Assembly: GCF_007754155.1 (NCBI RefSeq)
Contig: NZ_CP037423.1
Location: 1,364,001-1,428,000 of the forward strand
Direction: 5' to 3'
Length of the DNA stretch: 64,000 nt
From: Stieleria neptunia
Lineage (GTDB): Bacteria; Planctomycetota; Planctomycetia; Pirellulales; Pirellulaceae
Shown: positions 38,306 to 48,455 of the stretch, piece by piece
Numbering within the stretch: the first letter of the stretch is position 1
How the letters are laid out: each line of letters starts with the position of its first letter
Program-made: the position numbers and the translations under genes
The notes under the pieces: model-generated
Seen by the model: only the letters and a program-made list of their open reading frames with translations
What the model was told of the DNA's origin: nothing
Databases searched by the model: none

Positions 38306-41134
38306 CTAACGTAGATAAATGAATTCGTTGCTGGCGATCAGACTTTGACAGAACAGCGACCAAGCTTGCTCGTGCCCCCGATCGGTCGTTGCATCTTCAG
38401 CGTCGGTCCATTGCGAGAGAAACCGGATCACGCGTTCGGTCTCGCGCTGTGACGGCTCGCGTCCGACCGCTCGTCGATACGCGTCGGCGACACGGTCGGT
38501 GTCGTCTTTCGACTGCGCCAGAACGGACCGCGCCAGCGCGTCGGCCGACTCCATCACCAAAGCGTCGTTCATCAACAGCAAGTTCTGCGGCGCGATCACC
38601 GTCGCGTTGCGCGACCCGGTGGGCATCGTCGGATCCGGATAATCGAACTGCGTGAAGAACGCGTACAAGTTGTTTCGGATCACCGGAAGATACAACGCAC
38701 GTCGAACGCTGTCGTATTTGGTGTGGTCTTCGGAGGTGTGGTTGAAGACGAATTGTCGATTCCGCAGCGGCAGTGTTTTTCCGCCGATCGCACCATTCAA
38801 ACGCCCGGAGACCGCCAGGATCGAATCGCGGATCTGCTCGGCTTCCAATCGCCGCAAGTTGGCTTTCCAAAGCAGCCGATTTTCTGGATCAATGGTTGCG
38901 TAACGCTCCTCTTCCGGATGCGAAGAGGCGAGCCGATAGACGTTGGAGCGGAGGATCAGACGGTGCAGGTCTTTGATCGACCAACCGCCGGCCATGAATC
39001 GCCGGGCCAGCCAGTCGAGCAAGTCGGGATGGGAGGGGCGATCACCGAGCCGTCCAAAATTTTCGGTCGTCCGCACCAGCGCCTCACCAAAGTGCCATCC
39101 CCAAACGCGATTGACGATCACTCGCGCCGTCAAGGGATGCCTGGTGTCGGCCATCCAGCGGGCAAGTTCCAATCGGCCGCTTTGCCCGCTGGGAAAGACG
39201 GGGCGGACCGTGGAGTGCCGCATCACTTCGGGAAACTCTCGCGATACCGGGTCGCCCAGATTCTTGTAACTGCCACGGATATGAATCGGCAGTTCGGCAA
39301 CCACCGTTCCTTCGCTGACGCCCATGGCTGCCGTTTCGTCGGCGGCGACACTTTCAAACGCTCGCGCCTCGTCCATCAACCGGTAGTACTGCGCAAGCGT
39401 CTGCTCGTCGAATGCGAACGCTTCTTTGGAGGGCACGGCCAGCAACCCCGAAGCATCCAACAAGGCCGATCGGGCGGCCTGCAACGTCGGATCGTCCAGC
39501 GTTTTTATTTTCGGATCCTGCTTCTTCGCCTCGGCAAACGCTTGTTCCGCACGGCCAAACAAATCGCCATAGTGCTCGCGAATCGCATCGACCTTTCCCT
39601 CAGCGGCCAGTTGATGCCATTTGACCAACAGCGGGTCATCGCGATGGAAATCCAAATGCATGCGGCAGTGATGCAGGATCCTGGGATGCAGCCCCTGCGG
39701 CCTGGCAATTTCCGCGACGGTGGTCAACGGCGTGGCAACATCAAACTCTGCCGCGGCGGCCAGGTAGTCGGCAACCTTGTCGCGTGCCTCCGCGCGGATC
39801 TTGGCGATCGCGGCGTTCTTGAAACTCGTCGCCGCCTTCTTCTTCTCGGCGATCTGTGCATCGATCTCCTTCAGCCTTGCGGCCTCCTCGTCTGACGCAA
39901 ACGAGTGCTCGTACCAGTGTTTGATTGCCCCGGTGTTCGTCTCGCCGAGCGTCTTGGTGCTTTTAAAGATCGCGGCCAAGGCGTAGTAATCGGATTGCTT
40001 GATCGGATCAAATTTGTGGTCGTGACATCGGACACAGCCGAAGGTCATCCCCAGGAACGCTTTGCCGAGTGTGTCGAGCTGTTCATCGATGATGTCCATT
40101 TCCAGCTTTTGTCGATCCGGTTCGGCCAACACCTTCGCCCCCAACGACAAGAAACCGGTCGCCGTTTTGGTTTCACGATTCGCCCCGGGCAACAAGTCAC
40201 CGGCCACTTGCTCGATCAAGAAACGGTCAAAGGGTTTGTCGTTGTTGAAGGCATCGACGACGTAATCACGATAACGCCACGCTTGGCCGAACCCCAAGTT
40301 TTCGTCCAATCCGTTGGAATCGGCGTACCGCGCGACGTCCAACCAATGCCTTCCCCAGCGGACTCCATAATGCGGTGAATTGAGAAGCCTTTCGACGACC
40401 TTGTCATACGCCGTCGGCGATTCGTCGGCGACGAAGGCATCGATCTCTTCCGGGGTCGGCGGCAACCCGATCAGGTCTTGCGTGATGCGGCGAATCAATG
40501 TGATCTTGTCGGCCGCCGGCGCCGGCGACAGGCCGTTGTCGCGAAGTCGCGCCAACACAAACGCGTCGATCGGGTTTTCGGTCCACTGCGTGTCGGCAAG
40601 CTCCGGAATCGCCGGGGCGCGGACCGGCTGGAACGCCCAAAACGCTCGGCCCTCTTCGATGCTCATCCCCGACGGTCCGCGATCGGCGGCCGGGGTGGAC
40701 GGCGCCGAGGCTCTCGGGTCGGGGGCACCGTCGGCGACCCATTTCCTCAACGCCTTGACGGCAGTTTCCGACAACCGATTCCGGGGCGGCATTTGCAGAT
40801 CGTGGTTCTTGTATTCGACCGCTTCGATCAGCAGACTCGCATCGGGGTCGCCGGCGACGATCGCGGCACCCGAGTCGCCTCCCTGAAGCAATCCCGCGCG
40901 GGTATCGAGCCGAAGCCCACCCTTGACGCTGCCTTCGGCGGAATGGCAGTCATAACAGTGCTCGACCAACACCGGCCGAACCTGTTTTTCGAAAAACGCG
41001 ATCGCTTGCGGTGACGCATCTTGGCCGAGCCCGATCGACCCGGCGACGACGAACACGACCGCGGTGAGACGGCCGGTCAAGCGTTTCGACGCGTCCAGCA
41101 GAGAACTGGGCAAGTGCATGGGGAGGGTGTGCAT
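38306..41134 (-). CDS. Planctomycete cytochrome-type PSCyt1/DUF1549/DUF1553 exported protein
   Basis: 942 residues from the ATG at 41134, with an N-terminal signal ([16 protein letters not shown]); the earlier frame extension looks non-coding. PSCyt1 holds a CxxCH haem-binding motif ([12 protein letters not shown], about residue 60). DUF1549 ([43 protein letters not shown]) contains a second CxxCH ([12 protein letters not shown]). DUF1553 follows ([30 protein letters not shown]...). These proteins are proposed to act in the periplasm/paryphoplasm, possibly in polymer degradation or redox, but are not biochemically defined. Co-transcribed with the DUF1501 gene 10 bp downstream. Confidence 0.95.
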   Translation of the reverse strand: MHTLPMHLPSSLLDASKRLTGRLTAVVFVVAGSIGLGQDASPQAIAFFEKQVRPVLVEHCYDCHSAEGSVKGGLRLDTRAGLLQGGDSGAAIVAGDPDASLLIEAVEYKNHDLQMPPRNRLSETAVKALRKWVADGAPDPRASAPSTPAADRGPSGMSIEEGRAFWAFQPVRAPAIPELADTQWTENPIDAFVLARLRDNGLSPAPAADKITLIRRITQDLIGLPPTPEEIDAFVADESPTAYDKVVERLLNSPHYGVRWGRHWLDVARYADSNGLDENLGFGQAWRYRDYVVDAFNNDKPFDRFLIEQVAGDLLPGANRETKTATGFLSLGAKVLAEPDRQKLEMDIIDEQLDTLGKAFLGMTFGCVRCHDHKFDPIKQSDYYALAAIFKSTKTLGETNTGAIKHWYEHSFASDEEAARLKEIDAQIAEKKKAATSFKNAAIAKIRAEARDKVADYLAAAAEFDVATPLTTVAEIARPQGLHPRILHHCRMHLDFHRDDPLLVKWHQLAAEGKVDAIREHYGDLFGRAEQAFAEAKKQDPKIKTLDDPTLQAARSALLDASGLLAVPSKEAFAFDEQTLAQYYRLMDEARAFESVAADETAAMGVSEGTVVAELPIHIRGSYKNLGDPVSREFPEVMRHSTVRPVFPSGQSGRLELARWMADTRHPLTARVIVNRVWGWHFGEALVRTTENFGRLGDRPSHPDLLDWLARRFMAGGWSIKDLHRLILRSNVYRLASSHPEEERYATIDPENRLLWKANLRRLEAEQIRDSILAVSGRLNGAIGGKTLPLRNRQFVFNHTSEDHTKYDSVRRALYLPVIRNNLYAFFTQFDYPDPTMPTGSRNATVIAPQNLLLMNDALVMESADALARSVLAQSKDDTDRVADAYRRAVGREPSQRETERVIRFLSQWTDAEDATTDRGHEQAWSLFCQSLIASNEFIYLR

Positions 41135-41270
41135 GGCAGGTGTTCGAAGGCGGGAGGGAATCCTATTGTAGCCATTTGTCACCCGGCCGTCATCGAATAC
41201 AGTTCCCGACGCCAAGGGCGGGTGTCAGCACTCCGCGCGTTGGTGTCTAGCCTGTAGGCGATCGCTTTTG

Positions 41271-41511
41271 CGAGTACGATGGCCCTTCCGGGCCGTCGTC
41301 CGTGGGGCTCTGCGCGACGACCTAGAAAGGACGTCGTACACCCCTCCGCCGACCACCTCTCACCCATTCGGTCAGATCATTCAGATTTGTCGCGTTTCGC
41401 GCTAGCCCTAAGCTGGACGGTCTCTGTAGACGACCGCTTTTGCGAGTACGATGGCCCTTCCGGGCCGTCGTCCGTCGGGCTCGCCCCGACGACCTCGAAA
41501 GGACGTCGTCC
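41271..41511 (+). repeat. Two direct copies of the family C 69-bp element
   Basis: Copies at 41271-41339 and 41443-41511, both preceded by a conserved CTTTTG and CGAGTAC. They fill the divergent gap between the PSCyt1 gene and the aminotransferase gene (41135-41543), where promoters for both genes are also expected. No other gene is seen in this stretch. Confidence 0.9.
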
Positions 41512-41543
41512 AATGCCCCCCTCCTTCGACAGTGGCTTCCCCC

Positions 41544-42665
41544 ATGCTGACCGAGTCCTCGCGACAACATGATTTCCCCGGCCTGACCGGCAAAGACTAT
41601 TTCAACACGGCCGCCGAGGGCATTCCTCCGACCGCGGTGCTGGACGCACTGCACACCTATGGACAAGACAAACTGCTGGGAATGGACGGGCGCGACAAAC
41701 ACGCGAAAGTCTGGAGCAGTGCCAAGGATCAAATCGCCTCGGCCTACGGATTGTCTGCCGGCGAAGTCAGCCTTTGCTCCTGTTCGTCCGAAGCGTACAA
41801 CCTGGCCGCGATGGCGTTGCAGTTGCGCGAAGGCGACGAGGTCGTGATCAACGATCTGGATTTTCCCGCCGGGGCGACGCCGTGGTTGCACGCCAGCTGT
41901 CCCGCGACCGTGAAAGTCTGGCGGGCACGCGACTGGTCACTCCGCATCGAAGATCTGATTCCGCTGCTCAGCCCTCGAACTCGGTTGGTCACCACATCGC
42001 TGGTCAGTTTTTTCAATGGGCACAAAATCAATCTGCGCGAACTGACCAGCGTCGTCCGACGGCATTGCCCCGCGCTGATCTCCGTCGACGTCACCCAAGC
42101 GCTCGGCCGAATTCCGCTGGATCTGAACGATGTCGATTTGGTCGTCAGTTCCACACACAAATGGATTCTGGCGACACACGGTGGCGGCTTGGTCGGGATT
42201 CCTGCGGCGAGTGCCGAGCGGCTGACGGCACCGGCAGGCGGTTGGTTTCATTTGGAAAACGCGTTTGATGCCGATCGCTTTGAACGGGCCGTTCCCAAGC
42301 ACGGCGCCGCCAGTTTTTCTGTCGGGATGCCCAATTATCCTGCCGTCTACGCGATCGATGCCGGATTGAAATACATCCAATCGGTGGGCGTCGAACAAAT
42401 CGATGCGCATTGCCGCCCGCTGGTTCGACAGTGCATGGACGAACTGAAACGATTGCCGGTGCAGTGCATCACCCCCGACGAACCGGACCACCTGGCCGGT
42501 ATCATGGCGTTCATGCACCCCGATGCAGACCGGATTTATCACGCGCTGCACCAGCAGAGCATTCACGTGATGTGCCACGCCGGACGACTGCGAATCGCGA
42601 TCCATGGCTACAACGATCAAGCGTCCATCGAACGGTTGATCGACGTGTTGAAGCACGCCGTTTAA
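41544..42665 (+). CDS. Class V (PLP-dependent) aminotransferase-like protein
   Basis: 373 residues from the ATG at 41544; earlier in-frame sequence is repeat. Fold-type I features: LCSCSSEAYNLAAMAL, the PLP-stacking/phosphate region VSFFNGHKINLREL, SVDVTQALGRIPLDLNDVDLVVSSTHKWI with the internal aldimine Lys, and GMPNYPAVYAIDAGLKYI near the C-terminus. It could be a cysteine-desulfurase-, kynureninase- or aminotransferase-like enzyme; the substrate cannot be fixed from sequence. It converges, 3 bp apart, with the amidohydrolase gene. Confidence 0.88.
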   Translation: MLTESSRQHDFPGLTGKDYFNTAAEGIPPTAVLDALHTYGQDKLLGMDGRDKHAKVWSSAKDQIASAYGLSAGEVSLCSCSSEAYNLAAMALQLREGDEVVINDLDFPAGATPWLHASCPATVKVWRARDWSLRIEDLIPLLSPRTRLVTTSLVSFFNGHKINLRELTSVVRRHCPALISVDVTQALGRIPLDLNDVDLVVSSTHKWILATHGGGLVGIPAASAERLTAPAGGWFHLENAFDADRFERAVPKHGAASFSVGMPNYPAVYAIDAGLKYIQSVGVEQIDAHCRPLVRQCMDELKRLPVQCITPDEPDHLAGIMAFMHPDADRIYHALHQQSIHVMCHAGRLRIAIHGYNDQASIERLIDVLKHAV

Positions 42666-42668
42666 CGA

Positions 42669-43652
42669 CTACGCAAAGAACACCTTCTCGGCCGTCTTTC
42701 GCAACATCCAACTGCGATCGCGTTCGGTCAGAAAGTCCAACTTGAATCGAATCAGATCCAGGGAATCATGATACGTGTGTCCGGCTTGTACTTGGTACGG
42801 ACAATCGGTCGCCCACATCAACCGATCGCTTCCGTAGGCGTGGGCCAGCCGGTGAATCATCGCGCCGAGATCCGTGTAGGGCGCCGCTTTTTTTCCCAGT
42901 GCGTAGAATGCGGATGTTTTGACGTGGGTGTGTCGATGTTCTGCCAAACGACACAGGGCATCTAAATCCCGGGCGTGAACCGATCCATCGATTCCGATCC
43001 GGGCGAAGTGGTCGATCACAACCGCCGTCTCGGGATACCGCTGGCACATCTTGTCGACCGATGGCAAATACTCGGGATTGATCAACGGACAGATCGCCAT
43101 CGATTCATCCGCTGCACAGGCCCACATCTTTTTCATCCCTTCGCCGGACAGCCAAGTATCCGGATCGCTTTTCCCCGACACGATGCGGAATCCACGCACC
43201 CCTTTGGCCTTCAGCGATTTCATCGTTTCGACCGGATGATCATTCGGGTCGATCACCGCCACGCCCGAAAACCGGCCGGGATGGTTTGCGATCGCATCCA
43301 ACATGTACGAATTATCGAATCCGTAAAAGCTCATTTGAATCAAGACGATCCGGCTGACGCCCAGCGGCTCGGCAAGTTGCAACAGTTGCTTGGGGGTGAA
43401 ACTGGGGGGCTGCATCGCCGAAACGTCATAGCGATGGTCCAGCGGATAGGTTTTCGTGTCCGGCGTCCACACGTGCACGTGCGCATCGATGTACCCTTTA
43501 TCATCGGACGATTCTGCCGCAACGCGATGGTACGGCAAAGCCACCGTGCCGGCGGCTGCGGCGACGCCGGCGATCCATTCGCGTCGCCCCATCGATTGAC
43601 GCAGTGTCGCACGGTCGCGTTGCCGAGTGTTGGCTAAATCGAATTGACTCAT
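42669..43652 (-). CDS. Exported amidohydrolase (amidohydrolase_2-type TIM barrel)
   Basis: 327 residues from the ATG at 43652, with a twin-arginine-type signal (MGRREWIAGVAAAAGTVALP starting at residue 21). The barrel begins with IDAHVHVW (metal-binding HxH) and continues through VLIQMSFYGFDNSYML, VVIDHFARIGID and WATDCPYQ with the catalytic Asp. Members hydrolyse or decarboxylate lactones and aromatic acids. It is divergent from the M20 peptidase gene (24 bp between starts), so the two may share a promoter region. Confidence 0.87.
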   Translation of the reverse strand: MSQFDLANTRQRDRATLRQSMGRREWIAGVAAAAGTVALPYHRVAAESSDDKGYIDAHVHVWTPDTKTYPLDHRYDVSAMQPPSFTPKQLLQLAEPLGVSRIVLIQMSFYGFDNSYMLDAIANHPGRFSGVAVIDPNDHPVETMKSLKAKGVRGFRIVSGKSDPDTWLSGEGMKKMWACAADESMAICPLINPEYLPSVDKMCQRYPETAVVIDHFARIGIDGSVHARDLDALCRLAEHRHTHVKTSAFYALGKKAAPYTDLGAMIHRLAHAYGSDRLMWATDCPYQVQAGHTYHDSLDLIRFKLDFLTERDRSWMLRKTAEKVFFA

Positions 43653-43676
43653 GATGTTTCCTGCGAGGCTCACTGG

Positions 43677-44849
43677 ATGGACGACGATACACCGCTAGCG
43701 ATCTTGAACCAGCTGATTCGGATTCCGAGCCAAAACCCGATGGGGCATGACCAGCGGGGACCGGAATGGTGCGAACAGGGCATGAGCGACTGGCTTTGCC
43801 GGTTTTTCGCAAGCCACAACATACCCCATCGCTACGACCAAATCGAATCGGGGCGTGGAAATGTGATCGCCAAATTGGACGGCGATCCCGATCGTCCCAC
43901 GATCTTGCTGGACGCCCATCAAGACACCGTTCCGGTTGCCGGCATGACCATCGATCCGTACCGGGGCGTCGAGCGCGACGGTCGAATCTACGGTCGCGGC
44001 GCCTGCGACGTGAAAGGCCCGATGGCCGCGATTCTATCGACCGTGGCGCGTCTCCATCGCGAAGAAGCTCGATCCCACGCCAGCCTGGTCCTTTCGATGA
44101 CCTGCGATGAGGAACTCGGACAGAAGGGCGCGATCGATTTGGCCCGGCGGTTTGGCACCGGTGACAGCTTCCTCACGCCCACACCGGACTTGGCGATCGT
44201 CGCCGAACCGACGGAGTTGAATGTCGTGGTCGCACACAAGGGTGTCTTGAGATGGAGGATCCGGACGACGGGCGTCGCGGCCCATAGCAGTCGTCCCCGG
44301 CTCGGTCAAAACGCGATCTACTCGATGGCACGCACCGTCCGTGGATTGGAACAGCTCGCCGACGAACTCCAAACCTCCGGCCCCGGCCATCCACTGTGCG
44401 GTCGCCCCACGCTAAGCGTGGGGACGATCCGGGGCGGCGAAAGCGTCAACATTGTTCCGCAGACCTGCGTCATCGAAATCGACCGCCGCGTCGTCCCCGG
44501 CGAGTCATTCGAATCGATCTTGGATCAAACCCGGCAGGCACTGGAACGCCAATCCGGAATCGCGTTGGAGATGTTGCCGCCGGACACGGTCTGCGATCCG
44601 CTACGGGACGGAGGAAATGAAGCCCTGGCCGAGTCGTTGGTCAGCCTGACCCGACAGGTCGCCGGCGTTTCCGAAGCGATCGGCGTCGCGTTCACGACCC
44701 AGGCCCCCAAGTTCGCCGCGGCGGGCTTGCCGACCGTCGTCTTCGGCCCCGGTTCGATCGACCAGGCGCACACCAAAGACGAGTGGATCGATATCGAACA
44801 ACTCAATCAGGGTGCGGAGATCTTGTTTCGATTTGCCAAGCAACCGTGA
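43677..44849 (+). CDS. M20 family metallopeptidase (ArgE/DapE/carboxypeptidase-like)
   Basis: 390 residues from the ATG at 43677. Metal-ligand motifs are complete: LDAHQDTVPV (His-x-Asp), GRGACDVKGPMAAIL (bridging Asp), CDEELGQKG (catalytic Glu and metal Glu), VAEPTEL, and a C-terminal PTVVFGPGSIDQAHTKDEWI (His). The dimerisation domain lies between. It should deacylate an N-acyl amino acid or cleave a short peptide; the exact substrate (acetylornithine, succinyl-diaminopimelate or other) is not clear from these residues. Confidence 0.93.
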   Translation: MDDDTPLAILNQLIRIPSQNPMGHDQRGPEWCEQGMSDWLCRFFASHNIPHRYDQIESGRGNVIAKLDGDPDRPTILLDAHQDTVPVAGMTIDPYRGVERDGRIYGRGACDVKGPMAAILSTVARLHREEARSHASLVLSMTCDEELGQKGAIDLARRFGTGDSFLTPTPDLAIVAEPTELNVVVAHKGVLRWRIRTTGVAAHSSRPRLGQNAIYSMARTVRGLEQLADELQTSGPGHPLCGRPTLSVGTIRGGESVNIVPQTCVIEIDRRVVPGESFESILDQTRQALERQSGIALEMLPPDTVCDPLRDGGNEALAESLVSLTRQVAGVSEAIGVAFTTQAPKFAAAGLPTVVFGPGSIDQAHTKDEWIDIEQLNQGAEILFRFAKQP

Positions 44850-44904
44850 CGCATTGGCACGACGGGGCGACTTGCGCCCAGGATCGGGACGTCGTTTCTT
44901 CCGC

Positions 44905-45052
44905 TGCAAGATTGAGCAACCCATCTAGATTCTCTCCCTCTGGGAGAGACGGCGTTTGCGCAGCAAGCAAACGCCAGAGAGGGCCGGCGCCGCGAAAGTC
45001 CTAACGACTTCTGCTACGATCAACTCCGCCGCTTATACAATCAACGTCCCCG
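44905..45052. repeat. About 148-bp dispersed repeat, copy 1
   Basis: Closely matches 61078-61226. It contains the hairpin CTCTCCC-TCT-GGGAGAG, a second hairpin with GGCGTTTGC/GCAAACGCC arms, and ends with a TATACAAT box. It lies in the 381-bp gap before the TPR gene; two TAGAAT boxes (near 45165 and 45186) follow it and could be -10 elements. Confidence 0.85.
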
Positions 45053-45230
45053 CCTGGCGATCGTCAGCCCTGGGTGGCGGGAGCCACCGAGGCATCGCGT
45101 TCCAAGGCGGAGCCCTGGAACGAGAACGTGGAACGAGAAACGTTGGCCGGAGCGCAGCCGTGCTAGAATGCACGGACCGGCGGCCTAGAATACAGGCTGT
45201 CGCCTTTTCGAGTTCGTGGAGCCTCGCATC

Positions 45231-48146
45231 ATGTTTACCGTTTCCTGCCATTGCGGCCAGCGAGTCCAGGTGCGGCCGTCCAAGGCAGGGGCGACGATCG
45301 AGTGTGAATCCTGTGGCGGATGCTTCAGCGTCCCATCGTTGGGCGAGATGAAACGCTGTCAGCAGCGCGACGAACCGATTCTGGGGCAATCGATCGGCCC
45401 GGTGGAAACCGCGACCGATAACCAACTGTCCGAGATTCCGAGTTCTTTTTATGTCCATTTCTGTGGCGAAATCGGATCGACCGGACGCGTCTCGACAACA
45501 GCCATCGAAAACTATTCCGGCGTGGTCGTGGATGCGATCGACACGGTCCTGTCTGAAACGCAGACCGGCGACGGGTTTGAGCTGATGGTGTCGCTGGCGG
45601 TTCTGCCCGGCGCGACGCGGTTGATGCAGATCGAAACCGAGCCCACGGACAGCGATGAAAACGACGGCGAGGCGCGGCAGAATGTCGTGAATCGGATGAC
45701 CCAGCGGATTGAGTCCGTCGCCGTCCCGGACGTCCAAGACGGGCCGGTCGCCTTCTTGGTCTACCGCCGCATCAATTCGAACCCCTGCACCAAAATCGGC
45801 ATCAAGCCCTTCAGCCTGTATCAGAACGAAATCGAAAAACGCGGCATCGATGAAGCGTTGATGCGCGCCGCCAAGTTGGTCGACCCTTCCTCAGAAAAGT
45901 CTCCCCAAGCACCCAAATGGTGGAACGCGTGGTGCGACCGCCTGCGGCAACTCGTTTCCAAACCATCCGAGCAAGAAGAGCCGCCGCCGACGGCAGAGGA
46001 AAAGTTTCAGGAAGTCGGCGCCTGGATCGAATACACCGAAGAACTTTATGCCAGCACCTCCGACGCGGAACTGAAACGGTTGCTACGAAAAAGTCCCTTC
46101 GAGCTGGCGCTGCATGTCGCGGTTGCCGCACGCCATGCAAGGAACGAGGAATTCGAGAATGCGATCGAAGCCTATTCGGGCGCGATCGGACTGGCCCCCG
46201 AGTGCGCCCCATTGCTGGGACGCCGCGGTTGGTACCACTTGGTTGCCGGCAACCATCAAGCCGCCTTGAGCGACCTGAACCGGGCGATCGAACTGGCGCC
46301 CTTCGCTCCCTGGTTTTATTTCCATCGTTCAAAAATTTTCTCGGGGCTGGAGGCGTGGGACCCGTCGCTTTCCGATTTGGACACGGCCATCCGCTGGGCG
46401 CCACGCGAGCCGGCCTTCCGTTTTCGTCGTGCCGAAATCCTGCTGTACCAAGACCATGGGACGCGGGCGATCGATGAACTCAACCAGATTCTGCAGCTCG
46501 ATCCACACAACGGCGCCAGCCACGCGATGCTGGGATGGTTGTACCAGCAAGAAGAGCAGCGTGACGAGCCGCGGGCGCTCACGCATCTTGAACGCGCGAT
46601 TGAATTGATGCCCGGTGCCATCGCGCCTCGGCTCCACCGCAGCATGCTCTACACCTCGCAGAATAAGTTCGCGCTCGCCCTGGACGACTGCGACAAGGCG
46701 ATCGAAATCGAACCCGCCGAAGGCCAGGCGCATGCACTCCGCGGGCGAATCCTGCAAATGCAAAGCGAGTTCAATGAGGCCATCGAGGCTTGCAATCGCG
46801 CGATCGAACTGGGCGTCGACACGCCGGCCGTGTTCTTGACGCGCGGTTTTTCCTATGCGGCAACCGACCGACGCGACCTGGCCCTGGCCGATTGTCACGC
46901 GGTGTTGGAGTTGGACCCGGAGAACCCGATCGCGCTGCACTTGCTCGGATCACTCAGTCTGCAACAAGGCGAACTCGAAACGGCGATGGAAGCCTTGACC
47001 GAAGCGAGCCGGCTGGCGCCCCAATGGACCGAACCCCGCGAACAGATCGCGTTGTTGCACCGCATGAATGAAAATCCCCAGGCGGCCATCGAAGAACAGT
47101 CCGCGTTGATCGAGCAAGAACCCGAACAACCGGCCCACTATGTCAATCGAGCGTTCGCGCACACTCAAGCGGGCAACCACGATGATGCCCTCCGTGACTA
47201 CCAGCGGGCCTGTGAACTCGATCCGGAAAACGAACATATCTTTTTCCTCCGCGGCTGCTTCTTCATGGATCGCCAGGAAGACGAATTGGCGCTGGAAGAT
47301 TTCAACCGAACCCTGGACCTGTCCGGCGTCTATGACGACGCTCGATTGCGACGGGCCGCGGTGCTGATGCGGTTAAAACGCCACGACAAGGCCCTCGAAG
47401 ACTATGAGAAATTGATCGAAAAGTTTCCCGACGATCCCTACGCCTACTCCGGCCGCGCCTACGCCCATCAGATGCAAGGCGACGAATCAGCGGCCGAAGC
47501 CGACATCGATCGTCTCGCCGAAATCGCCCCCGAAACCGCCCAGGAAGCGGCGATCCAGTCGCTGCACGCCAAAGTCAATCGGCTGGAAAGCGAAGAACGC
47601 TATGACGAAGCGATCGGTGTCGCGGAAGAAATCATCGAGATGGCCCCCGAACACACCGCCGGTTACCGCCTGCGCGGTTGGATTCGCTGGTACACCGAAC
47701 AACACGTCGAAGCCTGTGAGGACTACACGCGTCTGCTGGAAATGACCTCCGAACAGCCCGATGCGGATTTACTCAGCTCACGCGGACAGGTGTACGCAGA
47801 AATGGGCGAGTGGAACCTTGCGATGGAAGACCTGGACGCCGCGATCGAACGGAGTCGTACGGAAGGATTGCACCAAGTGCTCGCCTTCGCACTCAACGGC
47901 CGCGCCTTCGCCCTGGCGGGATTGGATCGCATGGAAGAATCCGACCGTGACTACCAGGAATCCGTCAGCTTGTGCCCGACCAATGCCTGGGCCTACTACA
48001 ACCGCGGCATCGTCTTGTACCAACGCGGCGATCACGATCAAGCCAAGCGATTGCTCCATCAGGCACTCCAGCACGACGGTCCACCACTGACCCAACGCAA
48101 ACGACAACGTGCCAACGCCGTGCTCGGCAGACTAAACGGCGGCTGA
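45231..48146 (+). CDS. Zinc-ribbon plus tetratricopeptide-repeat protein
   Basis: 971 residues from the ATG at 45231. The first 35 residues form a CpXC-like zinc ribbon (SCHCGQRVQV...CESCGGCFSVP) common in planctomycete multi-domain proteins. Residues about 60-200 are unassigned. From about residue 290 onward there are at least 15 TPR units (for example ALHVAVAARHARNEEFENAIEAYSGAIGLAPE, LSDLNRAIELAP, ALDDCDKAIEIEP), a scaffold for protein binding. No kinase or enzyme domain is seen and no signal peptide, so it is probably cytosolic. Confidence 0.88.
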   Translation: MFTVSCHCGQRVQVRPSKAGATIECESCGGCFSVPSLGEMKRCQQRDEPILGQSIGPVETATDNQLSEIPSSFYVHFCGEIGSTGRVSTTAIENYSGVVVDAIDTVLSETQTGDGFELMVSLAVLPGATRLMQIETEPTDSDENDGEARQNVVNRMTQRIESVAVPDVQDGPVAFLVYRRINSNPCTKIGIKPFSLYQNEIEKRGIDEALMRAAKLVDPSSEKSPQAPKWWNAWCDRLRQLVSKPSEQEEPPPTAEEKFQEVGAWIEYTEELYASTSDAELKRLLRKSPFELALHVAVAARHARNEEFENAIEAYSGAIGLAPECAPLLGRRGWYHLVAGNHQAALSDLNRAIELAPFAPWFYFHRSKIFSGLEAWDPSLSDLDTAIRWAPREPAFRFRRAEILLYQDHGTRAIDELNQILQLDPHNGASHAMLGWLYQQEEQRDEPRALTHLERAIELMPGAIAPRLHRSMLYTSQNKFALALDDCDKAIEIEPAEGQAHALRGRILQMQSEFNEAIEACNRAIELGVDTPAVFLTRGFSYAATDRRDLALADCHAVLELDPENPIALHLLGSLSLQQGELETAMEALTEASRLAPQWTEPREQIALLHRMNENPQAAIEEQSALIEQEPEQPAHYVNRAFAHTQAGNHDDALRDYQRACELDPENEHIFFLRGCFFMDRQEDELALEDFNRTLDLSGVYDDARLRRAAVLMRLKRHDKALEDYEKLIEKFPDDPYAYSGRAYAHQMQGDESAAEADIDRLAEIAPETAQEAAIQSLHAKVNRLESEERYDEAIGVAEEIIEMAPEHTAGYRLRGWIRWYTEQHVEACEDYTRLLEMTSEQPDADLLSSRGQVYAEMGEWNLAMEDLDAAIERSRTEGLHQVLAFALNGRAFALAGLDRMEESDRDYQESVSLCPTNAWAYYNRGIVLYQRGDHDQAKRLLHQALQHDGPPLTQRKRQRANAVLGRLNGG

Positions 48147-48180
48147 TCGGTGGCGATACCTCGAAGGACTTAAAGCCAAT

Positions 48181-48260
48181 AGCCGGAGGCCAGCACAGCA
48201 ACACCCCGCAGGGGTCAAAGCCAGTAGCCGGAGGTCAGCACAGCAACACCTCCGGACATC
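48181..48260. repeat. Two direct copies of AGCCGGAGG(C/T)CAGCACAGCA
   Basis: Copies near 48180 and 48223 are related to the family D hairpins (GGAGGTCAGCGCAGCG) at 56322, 59911 and 61246. They share the convergent gap 48147-48455 with a family B palindrome. Confidence 0.75.
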
Positions 48261-48372
48261 GGGCCCCCGCTTGGCACGACGCCGAAGGGCGTCGAAGCCA
48301 ATCGTGTCAAAACCCTCGATCCCCGCGTGAACGAGTAAGGAACTTCGGAGCAACAAATGGCGGGAATTGATT

Positions 48373-48429
48373 GTGGGATAGGCTTCCAGCCTGTCGTTTT
48401 CGCCATGACAGGCTGGAAGCCTATCCCAC
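48373..48429. repeat. Family B perfect palindrome (23-bp arms, 11-nt loop)
   Basis: Arms 48373-48395 and 48407-48429 are perfect reverse complements. The element lies just before the convergent end of the esterase gene. Confidence 0.93.
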
Positions 48430-48455
48430 CTATTGTTCCGACGATCCTAACACGA

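Noticed and set aside
41451..41543. N-terminal extension of the class V aminotransferase
   Set aside because: The extra residues are encoded by a family C repeat; the ATG at 41544 gives the normal protein start.
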